The position numbers and the translations under genes were made by a program. From CATQHL01 sp965204655 (lineage in GTDB: Bacteria > Actinomycetota > Acidimicrobiia > Acidimicrobiales > CATQHL01): a DNA stretch of 64,000 nucleotides. Numbering within the stretch: the stretch's first letter is position 1; every line of letters starts with the position of its first letter. The stretch is taken from positions 2,170,001-2,234,000 of the forward strand of contig OZ241998.1 in NCBI GenBank assembly GCA_965204655.1, read 5' to 3'. The notes below the pieces were generated by a model that saw only the letters and a list, made by a program, of their open reading frames with translations, had not been told where the DNA came from and searched no databases. Shown in pieces: positions 42,982 through 50,232 of this stretch.

Positions 42982-44493
42982 TTACGACGCAGGACTTTCG
43001 CCCGATGATCTGGCGAGTCTGAATTCGACCGAATCTGGAAGTTTAAGAATCATCAAGACGCGAGCAGGCGCTACCGCTTCGAGCTTTCTGAGAGGGTCGG
43101 AAAGGTAGCCAAGATTCGGTCCTGAATACGATGTCATGGGCCGACTTATTGAGATATTTCTGCAGCCAAGGGGCTTGTCTATTTTGACTCTTATTGATTT
43201 GTTGGGCTCGCAACCTAGAGCGTTAGCAAGTTCGGGAGGGAACCCTTCCAGGCTGTAGCCTTTTAAGTAATTATTTTTTACAACGAAGCTCCAGTAAGGA
43301 AAACCATCTTTGTCATATCCTTCGATTACGTCATCAAGATGACGGAGGGATATCGAAGATGCATTGGCTAAGCTGACATATCCGTCTCTAATATGGAACT
43401 GAGATGTGCTAGCGCGTACTCGCACACTCGCTTTACCTACTCCGAATTGCCTTGATAATTCATCCATCAGACGGCTTAGTTTGGTTGCCCCGCCGTCCTC
43501 GTTGATTCGCTGGATGATTTTAGCTGATATCCCTTTGTATTCGTCGTCTATCCATTCCGCCAAACCCCAACGTTGTTTGTCTGCTCGTGAGATGCTGGGA
43601 ATTACCGATAGATGACCTCCGATCTTTTCCAGAGGGATCTCGCAGTGAGAAGAAATTTCTTCTTTTGTCGCCGGCCTTCCTATTGTTAATAGAGCTGCTT
43701 TTACTTGAGTTCCAGCGTTATTACGCAATGCTAGGTGCTCTCCGATGCGCACAAAATAGCAGCATCGAAGCAACATAGGCCAAAACTCTTCCCATGAGTT
43801 GTTTGGGAGTTGATCTTTGAGTGTGTTTTCATTTATTAGGCCAACGTCATCTGCAATTAAATTTGCTGTGTCTTGTAGATGTTCGATTAATTCGAGTGCT
43901 TGTGCTTTTACACATAGATTTGAATCATCGGAATAGCCCAAGTGATGAATGATAATTTTTTTAACGAAATCTAGTGTTTCTTCGCCGGGGGTGCAGGAAA
44001 GAGTACTCGAGATTCTCCTATCGTGGTCTTCGCTTTCTGCTTTCTCCTTGTGCGGGTCCAGGAGGTAGGAAAGAGTACTTGAGATTCTGTTATCAAGTTC
44101 TGAGTACTCAATTATAGGTGCTAATTCGCTTCTAAGTAGTTTGGCGATGCTCTTTATAGGGTCAATAACATCATCTAATTTTCGCTCAATTCTCGTTTGG
44201 ATGCGCCGTACACTCGAACGTGACTGGCTAACTTGTTTCACAATGCTTGTGTAAACAGTCGGATTTGGATGAAAAATCCGCTCTCTCAAGATTAGTTTCT
44301 CTGTCGGAGTGAGTCTGTTTGCCAGATTTTCAATTGCTCTAACTGCTTCATAGAACTCATCTTGGAGCGAACTCATTTGCCTTAGCGTCAACGGCGAGAT
44401 CTGCCAACCTCTGGAGTCTGCATCACTAATTCCGGTGGAGGGGGAGGAAGACTGACTTAAGTCCATGTCCTGCTCCGTAGACGCTGTGCTCAT
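42982..44493 (-). CDS. Sigma-70 region-4-like / multi-wHTH protein in an ssp effector slot
   Basis: About 503 residues from ATG 44493, chosen because that codon corresponds exactly to the ATGA junction between sspD and the helicase in the complete cassette; the open frame to 44805 is fused remnant sequence. LTPTEKLILRERIF followed by SIVKQVSQSRSSVRRIQTRIERKL (near 60-110) resembles a sigma-factor region 4 helix-turn-helix. Later AALLTIGRPATKEEISSHCEI and TKLSRLMDELSRQFGVGKASVRVRAS look like further winged-helix units. No nuclease or ATPase motif is seen. Lower GC than neighbours. It occupies the place that helicase, GHKL ATPase and PLD take in the other cassette: the SspD tail precedes it and a PLD tail follows it. 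Confidence 0.65.
   Translation of the reverse strand: MSTASTEQDMDLSQSSSPSTGISDADSRGWQISPLTLRQMSSLQDEFYEAVRAIENLANRLTPTEKLILRERIFHPNPTVYTSIVKQVSQSRSSVRRIQTRIERKLDDVIDPIKSIAKLLRSELAPIIEYSELDNRISSTLSYLLDPHKEKAESEDHDRRISSTLSCTPGEETLDFVKKIIIHHLGYSDDSNLCVKAQALELIEHLQDTANLIADDVGLINENTLKDQLPNNSWEEFWPMLLRCCYFVRIGEHLALRNNAGTQVKAALLTIGRPATKEEISSHCEIPLEKIGGHLSVIPSISRADKQRWGLAEWIDDEYKGISAKIIQRINEDGGATKLSRLMDELSRQFGVGKASVRVRASTSQFHIRDGYVSLANASSISLRHLDDVIEGYDKDGFPYWSFVVKNNYLKGYSLEGFPPELANALGCEPNKSIRVKIDKPLGCRNISISRPMTSYSGPNLGYLSDPLRKLEAVAPARVLMILKLPDSVEFRLARSSGESPAS
43993..44094. repeat. 30-nt direct repeat pair at 72-nt period inside the sigma-like gene
   Basis: 43993-44022 and 44065-44094 match at 26 of 30 positions with a 42-nt gap. 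Both encode R/N-RISSTLS, 24 residues apart, so the frame is kept. The period equals that of the intergenic repeat pairs elsewhere in the window. Confidence 0.7.
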
Positions 44494-44690
44494 AGCGCAC
44501 ACACCGTGCATTGCATGGAGTCGTCCCCCTTCGCCTAGGGCGTCGGAAAACGTTTCTAGCATGGGTAGGTTGGCTTTAGGTTCAGTGGAGGAGCGTACTA
44601 GGGCGACGTCTTCAGTTTGCGCCATCCTAAGTAGTTTACGCGTCCCGAAGAAATTGTGCAGCGTATCTATCCCATTCAAAATACATACGG
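44490..44690 (-). pseudogene. Remnant: GHKL-ATPase C-terminus joined to sspD C-terminus
   Basis: 44690-44630 matches the last codons of the GHKL gene plus the following spacer at 48329-48390 (GAAxxAATTGTGCAGCGTAT, CCCATTC). It is followed directly by 44615-44490, which matches the end of sspD at 51912-52030 (ALxRSSTxPKANL ... CTVCAL). A one-nucleotide insertion (GGGGG near 44525-44530) shifts the frame before the CxxC tail. The order is opposite to the complete cassette (sspD precedes GHKL there), so a deletion/duplication junction lies between the two pieces. Confidence 0.8.
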
Positions 44691-44722
44691 CGAGAACTAC
44701 GTTCCAAACGCAAGCGATGTAG

Positions 44723-45853
44723 TCATTGCGGCTTGCAGTAGTCTGGTCGGTCACCTTCTGGAATATGACTAGCGCACATCGTAGCAGCAGAGCAGTCAGT
44801 TGCAAGCTTTAGGTCAGTAGCATAAGTGCATAGCACGTCTAATCTGCCGTGCATACCAAAGCAGACAGGCAAATGGCCTGACCATTGATCAGAATCTTCA
44901 GTTAGTGGTACGCAAAGACTTAATTCTGGATTATCAGACGGATTAGGACTATCCAAGGAGTAAACACCGGCAAATAATCTCAAGCGCATGTAATACCATA
45001 GTTGAGCTAACTTTTGTAGCTCTTCAGGAATGTCTCCACTCAAAGAATTTCTAGAGAGATTTAAGTCAAGCAACTGAATTAAGTTTCCGAATTCTTTAGG
45101 AATTTCTCCAGTCAAAGAATTGTCTTGTAGAAGTAATGTTTGCAAATTCACTAAGTTGCCTAGTTCTTTAGGGATTTCTCCAGCAAAAGAATTGTTATTG
45201 AGATACAGATATCGTAGGTTAGTTAGATTTCCTAATTCTTTAGGCAACTCACCAGTTAACGAGTTATTGGAAAGAATTAAGGTTGTTAGTTCTCTAAGGT
45301 CTGCTAACTCTTTAGGTATCTCCCCTGTTAACGACTTACGCTCAAGATACAAGTCTGTCACCCGACTGCAGAATAAAGAAACTCCCTCCCAAGCCTTTAT
45401 AGGGTTATCTCTATTCCAACTACTCAAAGCATTAGACGTTCCCTGTAATGCATCTTTAATTCCTAACAGGATTTCATAGTCTTCGTCTAGTGCTTCTGCT
45501 GCAGGATCAAGGAATTCATCCCCGAACCTGTTATTGGTACATCTAGAAATAGTAGAAGTTGGAGTTGTGTCTGTACTTATTGTGCTAGAGGTCGTATTGA
45601 GACTGCTACTAGTAGTCGTATCAATAAATTGGGTAGATGTCGTAACGGTTGGGTCTGCCGTTTCTGTTGGTACGCTCACCGGCGGCGACGCGGTCTCACT
45701 CGGAGCGGGTTCAGCTGCTAATTCCTGCTCGCTTTCAGTCTCTCCCCCAGGTGCATCCGGAGATGGAGAAAAGATGAACCAAGCCAGAAGACCTCCCAAT
45801 GTGCCTACCACTGCTATTATGATGATTGTCCAGAAGATTCTTAAGTTAATCAT
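44723..45853 (-). CDS. Membrane-anchored leucine-rich-repeat protein (cassette cargo)
   Basis: 376 residues. One N-terminal transmembrane segment (INLRIFWTIIIIAVVGTLGG then WFIF), a Ser/Thr/Pro-rich stalk (about 35-100), a cap with SSWNRDNPIKAWEGVSLFC like plant-type LRR N-caps, then five 24-residue LRRs of the LTGEIPKELGNLxNLxxLxLxxNS consensus (about 160-280) and a Cys-containing C-cap (LSLCVPL, HLPVCFG, LCTYAT). The protein would face outside. GC content is markedly lower than the genome (AT-rich codons), a sign of import. It follows the lipoprotein gene by 34 nt. Together they stand between GHKL-gene borders in a broken ssp cassette. Confidence 0.8.
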   Translation of the reverse strand: MINLRIFWTIIIIAVVGTLGGLLAWFIFSPSPDAPGGETESEQELAAEPAPSETASPPVSVPTETADPTVTTSTQFIDTTTSSSLNTTSSTISTDTTPTSTISRCTNNRFGDEFLDPAAEALDEDYEILLGIKDALQGTSNALSSWNRDNPIKAWEGVSLFCSRVTDLYLERKSLTGEIPKELADLRELTTLILSNNSLTGELPKELGNLTNLRYLYLNNNSFAGEIPKELGNLVNLQTLLLQDNSLTGEIPKEFGNLIQLLDLNLSRNSLSGDIPEELQKLAQLWYYMRLRLFAGVYSLDSPNPSDNPELSLCVPLTEDSDQWSGHLPVCFGMHGRLDVLCTYATDLKLATDCSAATMCASHIPEGDRPDYCKPQ

Positions 45854-45887
45854 TAGGCGTTTCCTTACTATTCCTTCCTTCTTGCTG

Positions 45888-46991
45888 TTAATATCTGTAC
45901 TCGTAGCCGTACCTAGAGGTGCAAAGCGCTTTTTGGATCTCGTCCACTGCGTAACACCCTCTCAGTTCTTTTACTACCGCCAGCACTACACAGGGTTCGT
46001 TCGCAGAAAGAATGTTGAAATGAATATCAGGGCAGTTGAAACGCTCCATCTGCGCCAATATCGCCCACCACTGTCGCTCAGAGTCAATCAGTCCACCTAC
46101 ATGCGGATTGTAAGACAGGAAGCTTGCATGCTGGTACAGGTATCCCGGTAGTTCTAGGAGCACCCGGTCAATTTCCCAGTTGTCGTTTACCAGGACCTTG
46201 CCGAGCCGTGAGACCACTGCCAGGGTTGTGTCGAAATCCCAGTCGTTCTCTCTTGCCATATCAGCAGCCAAGGAGGCGACACGCTCAAACCTGTTCCCGA
46301 ACACTTCTAGGGCGAATTCGGAGGCTTCCCGGCATAAGGGCATAGCATCGTAGTTCGGCGAAGGATTCCCTCCCCTGGCGTAGCAGGTTGCTAGATAATG
46401 TTGTTCCGCCCAGTACCAGCGCTCGGCTTCAAGTAGTCCCCCTTCATCGCCGTAGCGGCGGGAGAGAAAGCTGAGGTGTTCCAAATATCCGGGCAGTTGC
46501 CCTACAGCTTGTTCCAGCATCAGTCTTTCGTAGATCGATGCGTGTTCGCTGTACCTGGATAGTACTGCCAGGATGTCTATGTACTCCCATCCGTACTCTT
46601 GAACAGCCTCGGCGGCTATAGCGGTCATGTCAGATAATTTGGGTGTCTCAGGACCGGCATACCAGTCGAACAAGTCTCTGGCGTAGTTGAGGATCGAGTC
46701 GTCATCCATGGCAAACCTGTTATCCCATTGGGGATTGACGCTTGATAAGCCTGACCACTTTGAGTGGTCTCCAATCTTTGCGTCGAACACGGTCAATGCT
46801 GTGCTTGTGTCCCACACCGGCAACCCAGTTTCCGGTAGCGACGGGATGAGAGTGGTTGCAGTGGTTTGAGGTGAAGTCGTAGTCGGAACTTGCTCCCATT
46901 CAACTGTTTGCTCGTCAGTGGCAATAAAGGCGCATGCTCCTAGCAGCACGACGAGTGCCATAGATGTTGCTGGTGCTAGTATTTTTTTCAT
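45888..46991 (-). CDS. Lipoprotein of unknown function (cassette cargo)
   Basis: 367 residues from ATG 46991, which has a strong GGAGGAG Shine-Dalgarno 5 nt upstream. MKKILAPATSMALVVLLGAC gives a lipobox at Cys-20. The mature part is helical, rich in Trp, Tyr and Glu, with two similar halves: SILNYARDLFDWYAG ... DILAVLSRYSEHASIYERLMLEQAVGQLPGYLEHLSFLSRRYGDEGGLLEAERWYWAEQ and a second such unit (DTTLAVVSRLGKVL, VLLELPGYLYQHASFLSYNPHVGGLIDSERQWWA, quoted in parts). I do not recognise the family. Its upstream 40-100 nt derive from a helicase 3' end and GHKL 5' end. Confidence 0.7.
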   Translation of the reverse strand: MKKILAPATSMALVVLLGACAFIATDEQTVEWEQVPTTTSPQTTATTLIPSLPETGLPVWDTSTALTVFDAKIGDHSKWSGLSSVNPQWDNRFAMDDDSILNYARDLFDWYAGPETPKLSDMTAIAAEAVQEYGWEYIDILAVLSRYSEHASIYERLMLEQAVGQLPGYLEHLSFLSRRYGDEGGLLEAERWYWAEQHYLATCYARGGNPSPNYDAMPLCREASEFALEVFGNRFERVASLAADMARENDWDFDTTLAVVSRLGKVLVNDNWEIDRVLLELPGYLYQHASFLSYNPHVGGLIDSERQWWAILAQMERFNCPDIHFNILSANEPCVVLAVVKELRGCYAVDEIQKALCTSRYGYEYRY

Positions 46992-46999
46992 TGTTTCTC

Positions 47000-47277
47000 C
47001 TCCAAGTAACGGAAGGTCATGTGTATTCGTCGTCATTGGATTTGCGGAAGGCTTGGTCATTTCGGATGTTGTTGCCGAGTCACTTGCCCAGCCTTCCCCC
47101 AGTTGTTGAACGCTCCCACCATGTTTGTGCCGACGCCCATACGGACGGGGCGTCTTCAGCGGCGAAGACCGCCAGATCCTCCGCAGCGACCTCATGAGCC
47201 TTGCGGAACCACCCGTAGCGGAGGTGGGAGGTCTCCTGTAGGGCGAACGTGGGCGATGTCGCTTCGAGCAGGTTCAC
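47000..47277 (-). pseudogene. Remnant: sspB 5' end fused to helicase 3' end and GHKL 5' end
   Basis: 47277-47120 encodes the DUF4007 start (NLLEATSPTF, RYGWFRKAHEVAAEDLAVFAAEDA) and has lost one G near 47148, breaking the frame. At the shared word ACCATGTTT (47118-47126) the sequence switches to the helicase end (AFNNW...) and on to the GHKL gene start (47060-47010 resembles 50220-50160). The join at a 9-nt word present in both parents points to a microhomology-mediated deletion of sspC, sspD and most of the helicase. Confidence 0.85.
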
Positions 47278-47432
47278 CCTGGTCTGCTGGGCAGTGGAGG
47301 GGGCTCTTTTGAGTCACGCCTCCAAGCTAGTCACCGGCTATGACATTTTAGGAAGTGGGTACCTGAGGATAGGTGTACTCAACTCTTGCGCACGATGATT
47401 TCGCTGTAGTTGGGTTTTTTGTATTCGTAGCG
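47272..47432. repeat. 160-bp repeat, copy 2
   Basis: Partner of 42818-42978. Here the PLD-gene end is part of an intact gene, showing that in the ancestral tandem arrangement an sspB gene followed directly after a PLD gene, with about 100 nt between. Confidence 0.85.
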
Positions 47433-48323
47433 TTCCGGGAAAAAGTAGCGTATCCAGCGGATGAGCGTCTGCCATGCTCTCCCAGCTTGCTCGTACGAAA
47501 GCGAGAGTTCTTGTTGCAGGTGTTCCCGTACTTCACCAAATCGACGGGGTTCTGTCACGAATCGATCTATGGCGTTAAAGACTGGAATTGCAAGCAGGGA
47601 AACAGCAATCACATTTTTGAACTCCTCTGCGGTCAGCCTTGGGGGAGGCTGCAGGATCGCAAGATCTAGGTTGCCTGATTGAAGAGTTTCAGTTGGGAGA
47701 AAGTCGGCTTCGCGAGGCTGGTAGATCCTAAATAGGTCAGCAGGAGAACGACAAGCGGGTATCCAGAATTTTAGACGAAGTTGCGGTTTAGAGAAAAAGT
47801 GCTCTTCGAACAAAACGTCTTGATGATTTGCTGGAGGAGCATCTAACTTCCAGTTTTTGGCACTATCACGGAACGTTGTGTAAAGGTTTTCGTCAACCTG
47901 GACGGCTGCTTCGAATAGTGTATTTTCGAAGTCTTTCAAGCCCTCCATCTTCAGGTTGGCATTGATGAGAAGCTCAAGGTTGGGTTTCGGGGACCAGCCT
48001 AGGGCGGTGCTGGTTAGGTTGGCGGAACCTAAAAGTACGTGTTCGTCGCCTCGAAAATACTTTGCGTGCAAGTCCTGGCGTAACCAAAATTTCCCGCCAC
48101 GTTCATCAACACTCCTGAAAACTTCCAGATCGCTGACTCCTGCCATGATGTCTGCAGGTCTCCAACGCGTAACACAGTTCAGTTTTATTGTTTTTGGAAT
48201 GGACACAAGCAACCTTGCGAAAGCCGACGCTTTGATATAAGGCGCTACGAGCAACACCTCTTCCGAAGCCCCTCGACAGAGTTTTTCTAGAGCGGAGCCG
48301 GGAGTATCTACCCGGTATTCCAT
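47379..48323 (-). CDS. PLD-family nuclease (single HKD motif), likely effector of the ssp cassette
   Basis: 314 residues. LHAKYFRGDEHVLLGSANLTSTAL (near 85-108) gives the H-x-K-x4-D and GSANLT parts of a phospholipase-D nuclease motif; only one copy is present, so the enzyme should work as a dimer, as Nuc and BfiI-type nucleases do. The N-terminus (GSALEKLCRGASEEVLLVAPYIK) fits this. The C-terminal 90 residues are helical and may bind DNA. It starts 17 nt after the GHKL gene, in one run helicase-GHKL-PLD. With a helicase and a MORC-like ATPase it probably damages unmodified invading DNA, as proposed for SspFGH modules. Confidence 0.8.
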   Translation of the reverse strand: MEYRVDTPGSALEKLCRGASEEVLLVAPYIKASAFARLLVSIPKTIKLNCVTRWRPADIMAGVSDLEVFRSVDERGGKFWLRQDLHAKYFRGDEHVLLGSANLTSTALGWSPKPNLELLINANLKMEGLKDFENTLFEAAVQVDENLYTTFRDSAKNWKLDAPPANHQDVLFEEHFFSKPQLRLKFWIPACRSPADLFRIYQPREADFLPTETLQSGNLDLAILQPPPRLTAEEFKNVIAVSLLAIPVFNAIDRFVTEPRRFGEVREHLQQELSLSYEQAGRAWQTLIRWIRYFFPERYEYKKPNYSEIIVRKS

Positions 48324-48340
48324 TGGTTTGTCCTAGTTGT

Positions 48341-50215
48341 TCATTCGTCGCGAAGGAATTGTGCAGCGTATTTGCCCCATTCGAAACGTGTATCTTGAAT
48401 ATCATTCTTTCGCGAAGTGGGGCGTGCTTCATCTTCATACCGCGCCCAAGCCATGAGAAGGAGTTTGAGGCCTTCTCGAGCTCTAGTTAGCCTGTCTAGC
48501 AATTCTTCCTGTGATGGTTGACCGTTGGTGGAACCATTGGTTGACTGCTTGCCTGTATCTGATGAGGAGTCAATCGATGAATCTTCAAGCACTTCAACTA
48601 GGTTTTTGTAAACAGGATGATTGATATTTAATTTAATTATTATTTCTCCGGCTTTTGGTTTGACTTCAAAAAACGTGCTTCCTGAAAGGTCTTCAGGAAC
48701 AAAAATATATTTTAACCCTAAATCGATTGTTTGCGCAGCCAATTCGCTTGAGTTTTCTTCAGATAAGCCTGTGATTATTAGTTCTTTTGTTAGTTCATCT
48801 TTCCTTTTTTGAAGGGGTAGATGTTCATCTTTATCGCTCTCTCCTTTGTAGCCATCTTTTTTACGTTCTTGAGTAATCCTAGTAGCTATTCTCTCGGGAC
48901 TATAATTTTTTGCTGCTTTCCTAGTGTTGGACTGTCCTTGTATTTTGATCAACTTACGAATTTCCCCTAGATTCTTGTTGATCAATTGGGCAATGTTAAT
49001 CAAGGGACCTCTTGGGTCTCCGCTGGCGTTTAGTTCTTCTTTAAATCCAGCAAGGCTTTTTTCGTCAGCCAATATATTTTCAATTTCCAAAGCTATATCC
49101 GTAAAGTTTCTTGCTGATTGTTTGTTGTTAGTTACACCAAAAATCTCATCTAATGACGCTGGAAATTCAACCTCAACTCCCCACCAGCGTTCTCGAGTGT
49201 CGAATTGACTTACTAAAGAAGTGTCTAATTCCAATTCTCTATCAGCTCTAATCAAGGACACTCCTACATTTCTTTTCGCATGCTTACCGTGATCTAACCT
49301 ACCTGAAGTACGTTGAGGGCGGGCTTCTTCTTTTGCAACAGTGAAGCGCGTGGTCACAGTATGTTCTTTTCCCTTGGCTAGAATTTTGGTGTGAACTTCC
49401 CAATTGTCTCCATGTTCTTTGAACATTGGAGTTTTATCGTAAGGAGGTGGAGTTGAGCTGGGAACCATTCGATAAATTGGGTCATTGACCCTAGCTTGCC
49501 TATTTTCATGAAACTCCTCGGGACGGTCTTCCGAAAAACTTATCATACGAATTCGCACATGGTTGTTTGCAATGTACTTTCTGTACATACGACCAACAGT
49601 TAATTCTGAATTGTCAATTATTGCTTTAGCGGTTTTCCATAGGCATCGGTCTAAATTGGACCACACAACAAGGGTGCCTGATTCCCCTAGTTTATGTGCA
49701 GATGTTTTCCAAGGTGCCGGGATTGCTTTGACTTCTGGTGTTGGAACTGTAGTGAGTTGTCCCTTTTCTACTTCACGAATATCAATGTAGCTGTAGAGTG
49801 GCCTGTTGTGGTCTCCTTGCCATGTCCAAACTTCGACTTTGCGGCATTGAGATATGGATGAACTAGGAAGCCCCATTCCAAAACGACCTATTCCGCTGCG
49901 ATCATCTAAGTACGCTCCGTTGCCAAACTGAAGTGCAATTCTGAGTGATTTCGCATCCATGCCCTCGCCGTTGTCGAGAACCGCAATCTTGTCGATGTTG
50001 CGACGTGTGCGTTCTCCGGGAACCTGTCTTTCGCAGCAGTGAATCTCGATGTGAGTGGCTTTGGCTTGAATGGCATTGTCTACGAGTTCCGCCAATGCAT
50101 AAGTGATATTTCGGTATCCGTTGTCTCGCATTGCGGTAACCGCTAGGGCCGGAGGGATCAGATTATGTGTTTCTTCTTCATTATCGGATTTGCTGAGGGC
50201 TTGGTCATCTGTCAT
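48341..50215 (-). CDS. GHKL/MORC-like HATPase protein
   Basis: 624 residues. GHKL ATP-binding boxes: N-box ITYALAELVDNAIQAKATHIEI (near 38), G1 IAVLDNGEGMDAKSLRIAL (near 72) and G2 SGIGRFGMGLPSSSIS (near 107). The remainder is a transducer-like S5 region and a helical C-terminus. Such proteins form ATP-gated clamps on DNA (MORC, MutL, gyrase B relatives) and recur in defence loci. AT-rich with many Lys and Asn codons compared with the core genes, so probably acquired. It follows the helicase by 17 nt. Its 5' and 3' ends are the breakpoints seen in the remnant cassettes. Confidence 0.82.
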   Translation of the reverse strand: MTDDQALSKSDNEEETHNLIPPALAVTAMRDNGYRNITYALAELVDNAIQAKATHIEIHCCERQVPGERTRRNIDKIAVLDNGEGMDAKSLRIALQFGNGAYLDDRSGIGRFGMGLPSSSISQCRKVEVWTWQGDHNRPLYSYIDIREVEKGQLTTVPTPEVKAIPAPWKTSAHKLGESGTLVVWSNLDRCLWKTAKAIIDNSELTVGRMYRKYIANNHVRIRMISFSEDRPEEFHENRQARVNDPIYRMVPSSTPPPYDKTPMFKEHGDNWEVHTKILAKGKEHTVTTRFTVAKEEARPQRTSGRLDHGKHAKRNVGVSLIRADRELELDTSLVSQFDTRERWWGVEVEFPASLDEIFGVTNNKQSARNFTDIALEIENILADEKSLAGFKEELNASGDPRGPLINIAQLINKNLGEIRKLIKIQGQSNTRKAAKNYSPERIATRITQERKKDGYKGESDKDEHLPLQKRKDELTKELIITGLSEENSSELAAQTIDLGLKYIFVPEDLSGSTFFEVKPKAGEIIIKLNINHPVYKNLVEVLEDSSIDSSSDTGKQSTNGSTNGQPSQEELLDRLTRAREGLKLLLMAWARYEDEARPTSRKNDIQDTRFEWGKYAAQFLRDE

Positions 50216-50232
50216 TGTTGACTCCTTCTCTC

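Noticed and set aside
44494..44805. N-terminal 104 residues of the long open frame of the sigma-like gene
   Set aside because: They derive from GHKL and sspD remnants reading through by chance; the ATG at 44493 matches the coupled start in the complete cassette.
45050..45330. 72-nt-period repeats in the LRR gene
   Set aside because: The period follows from the 24-residue leucine-rich repeat, so it is ordinary protein repetition and was not counted with the 72-nt repeat-spacer loci.
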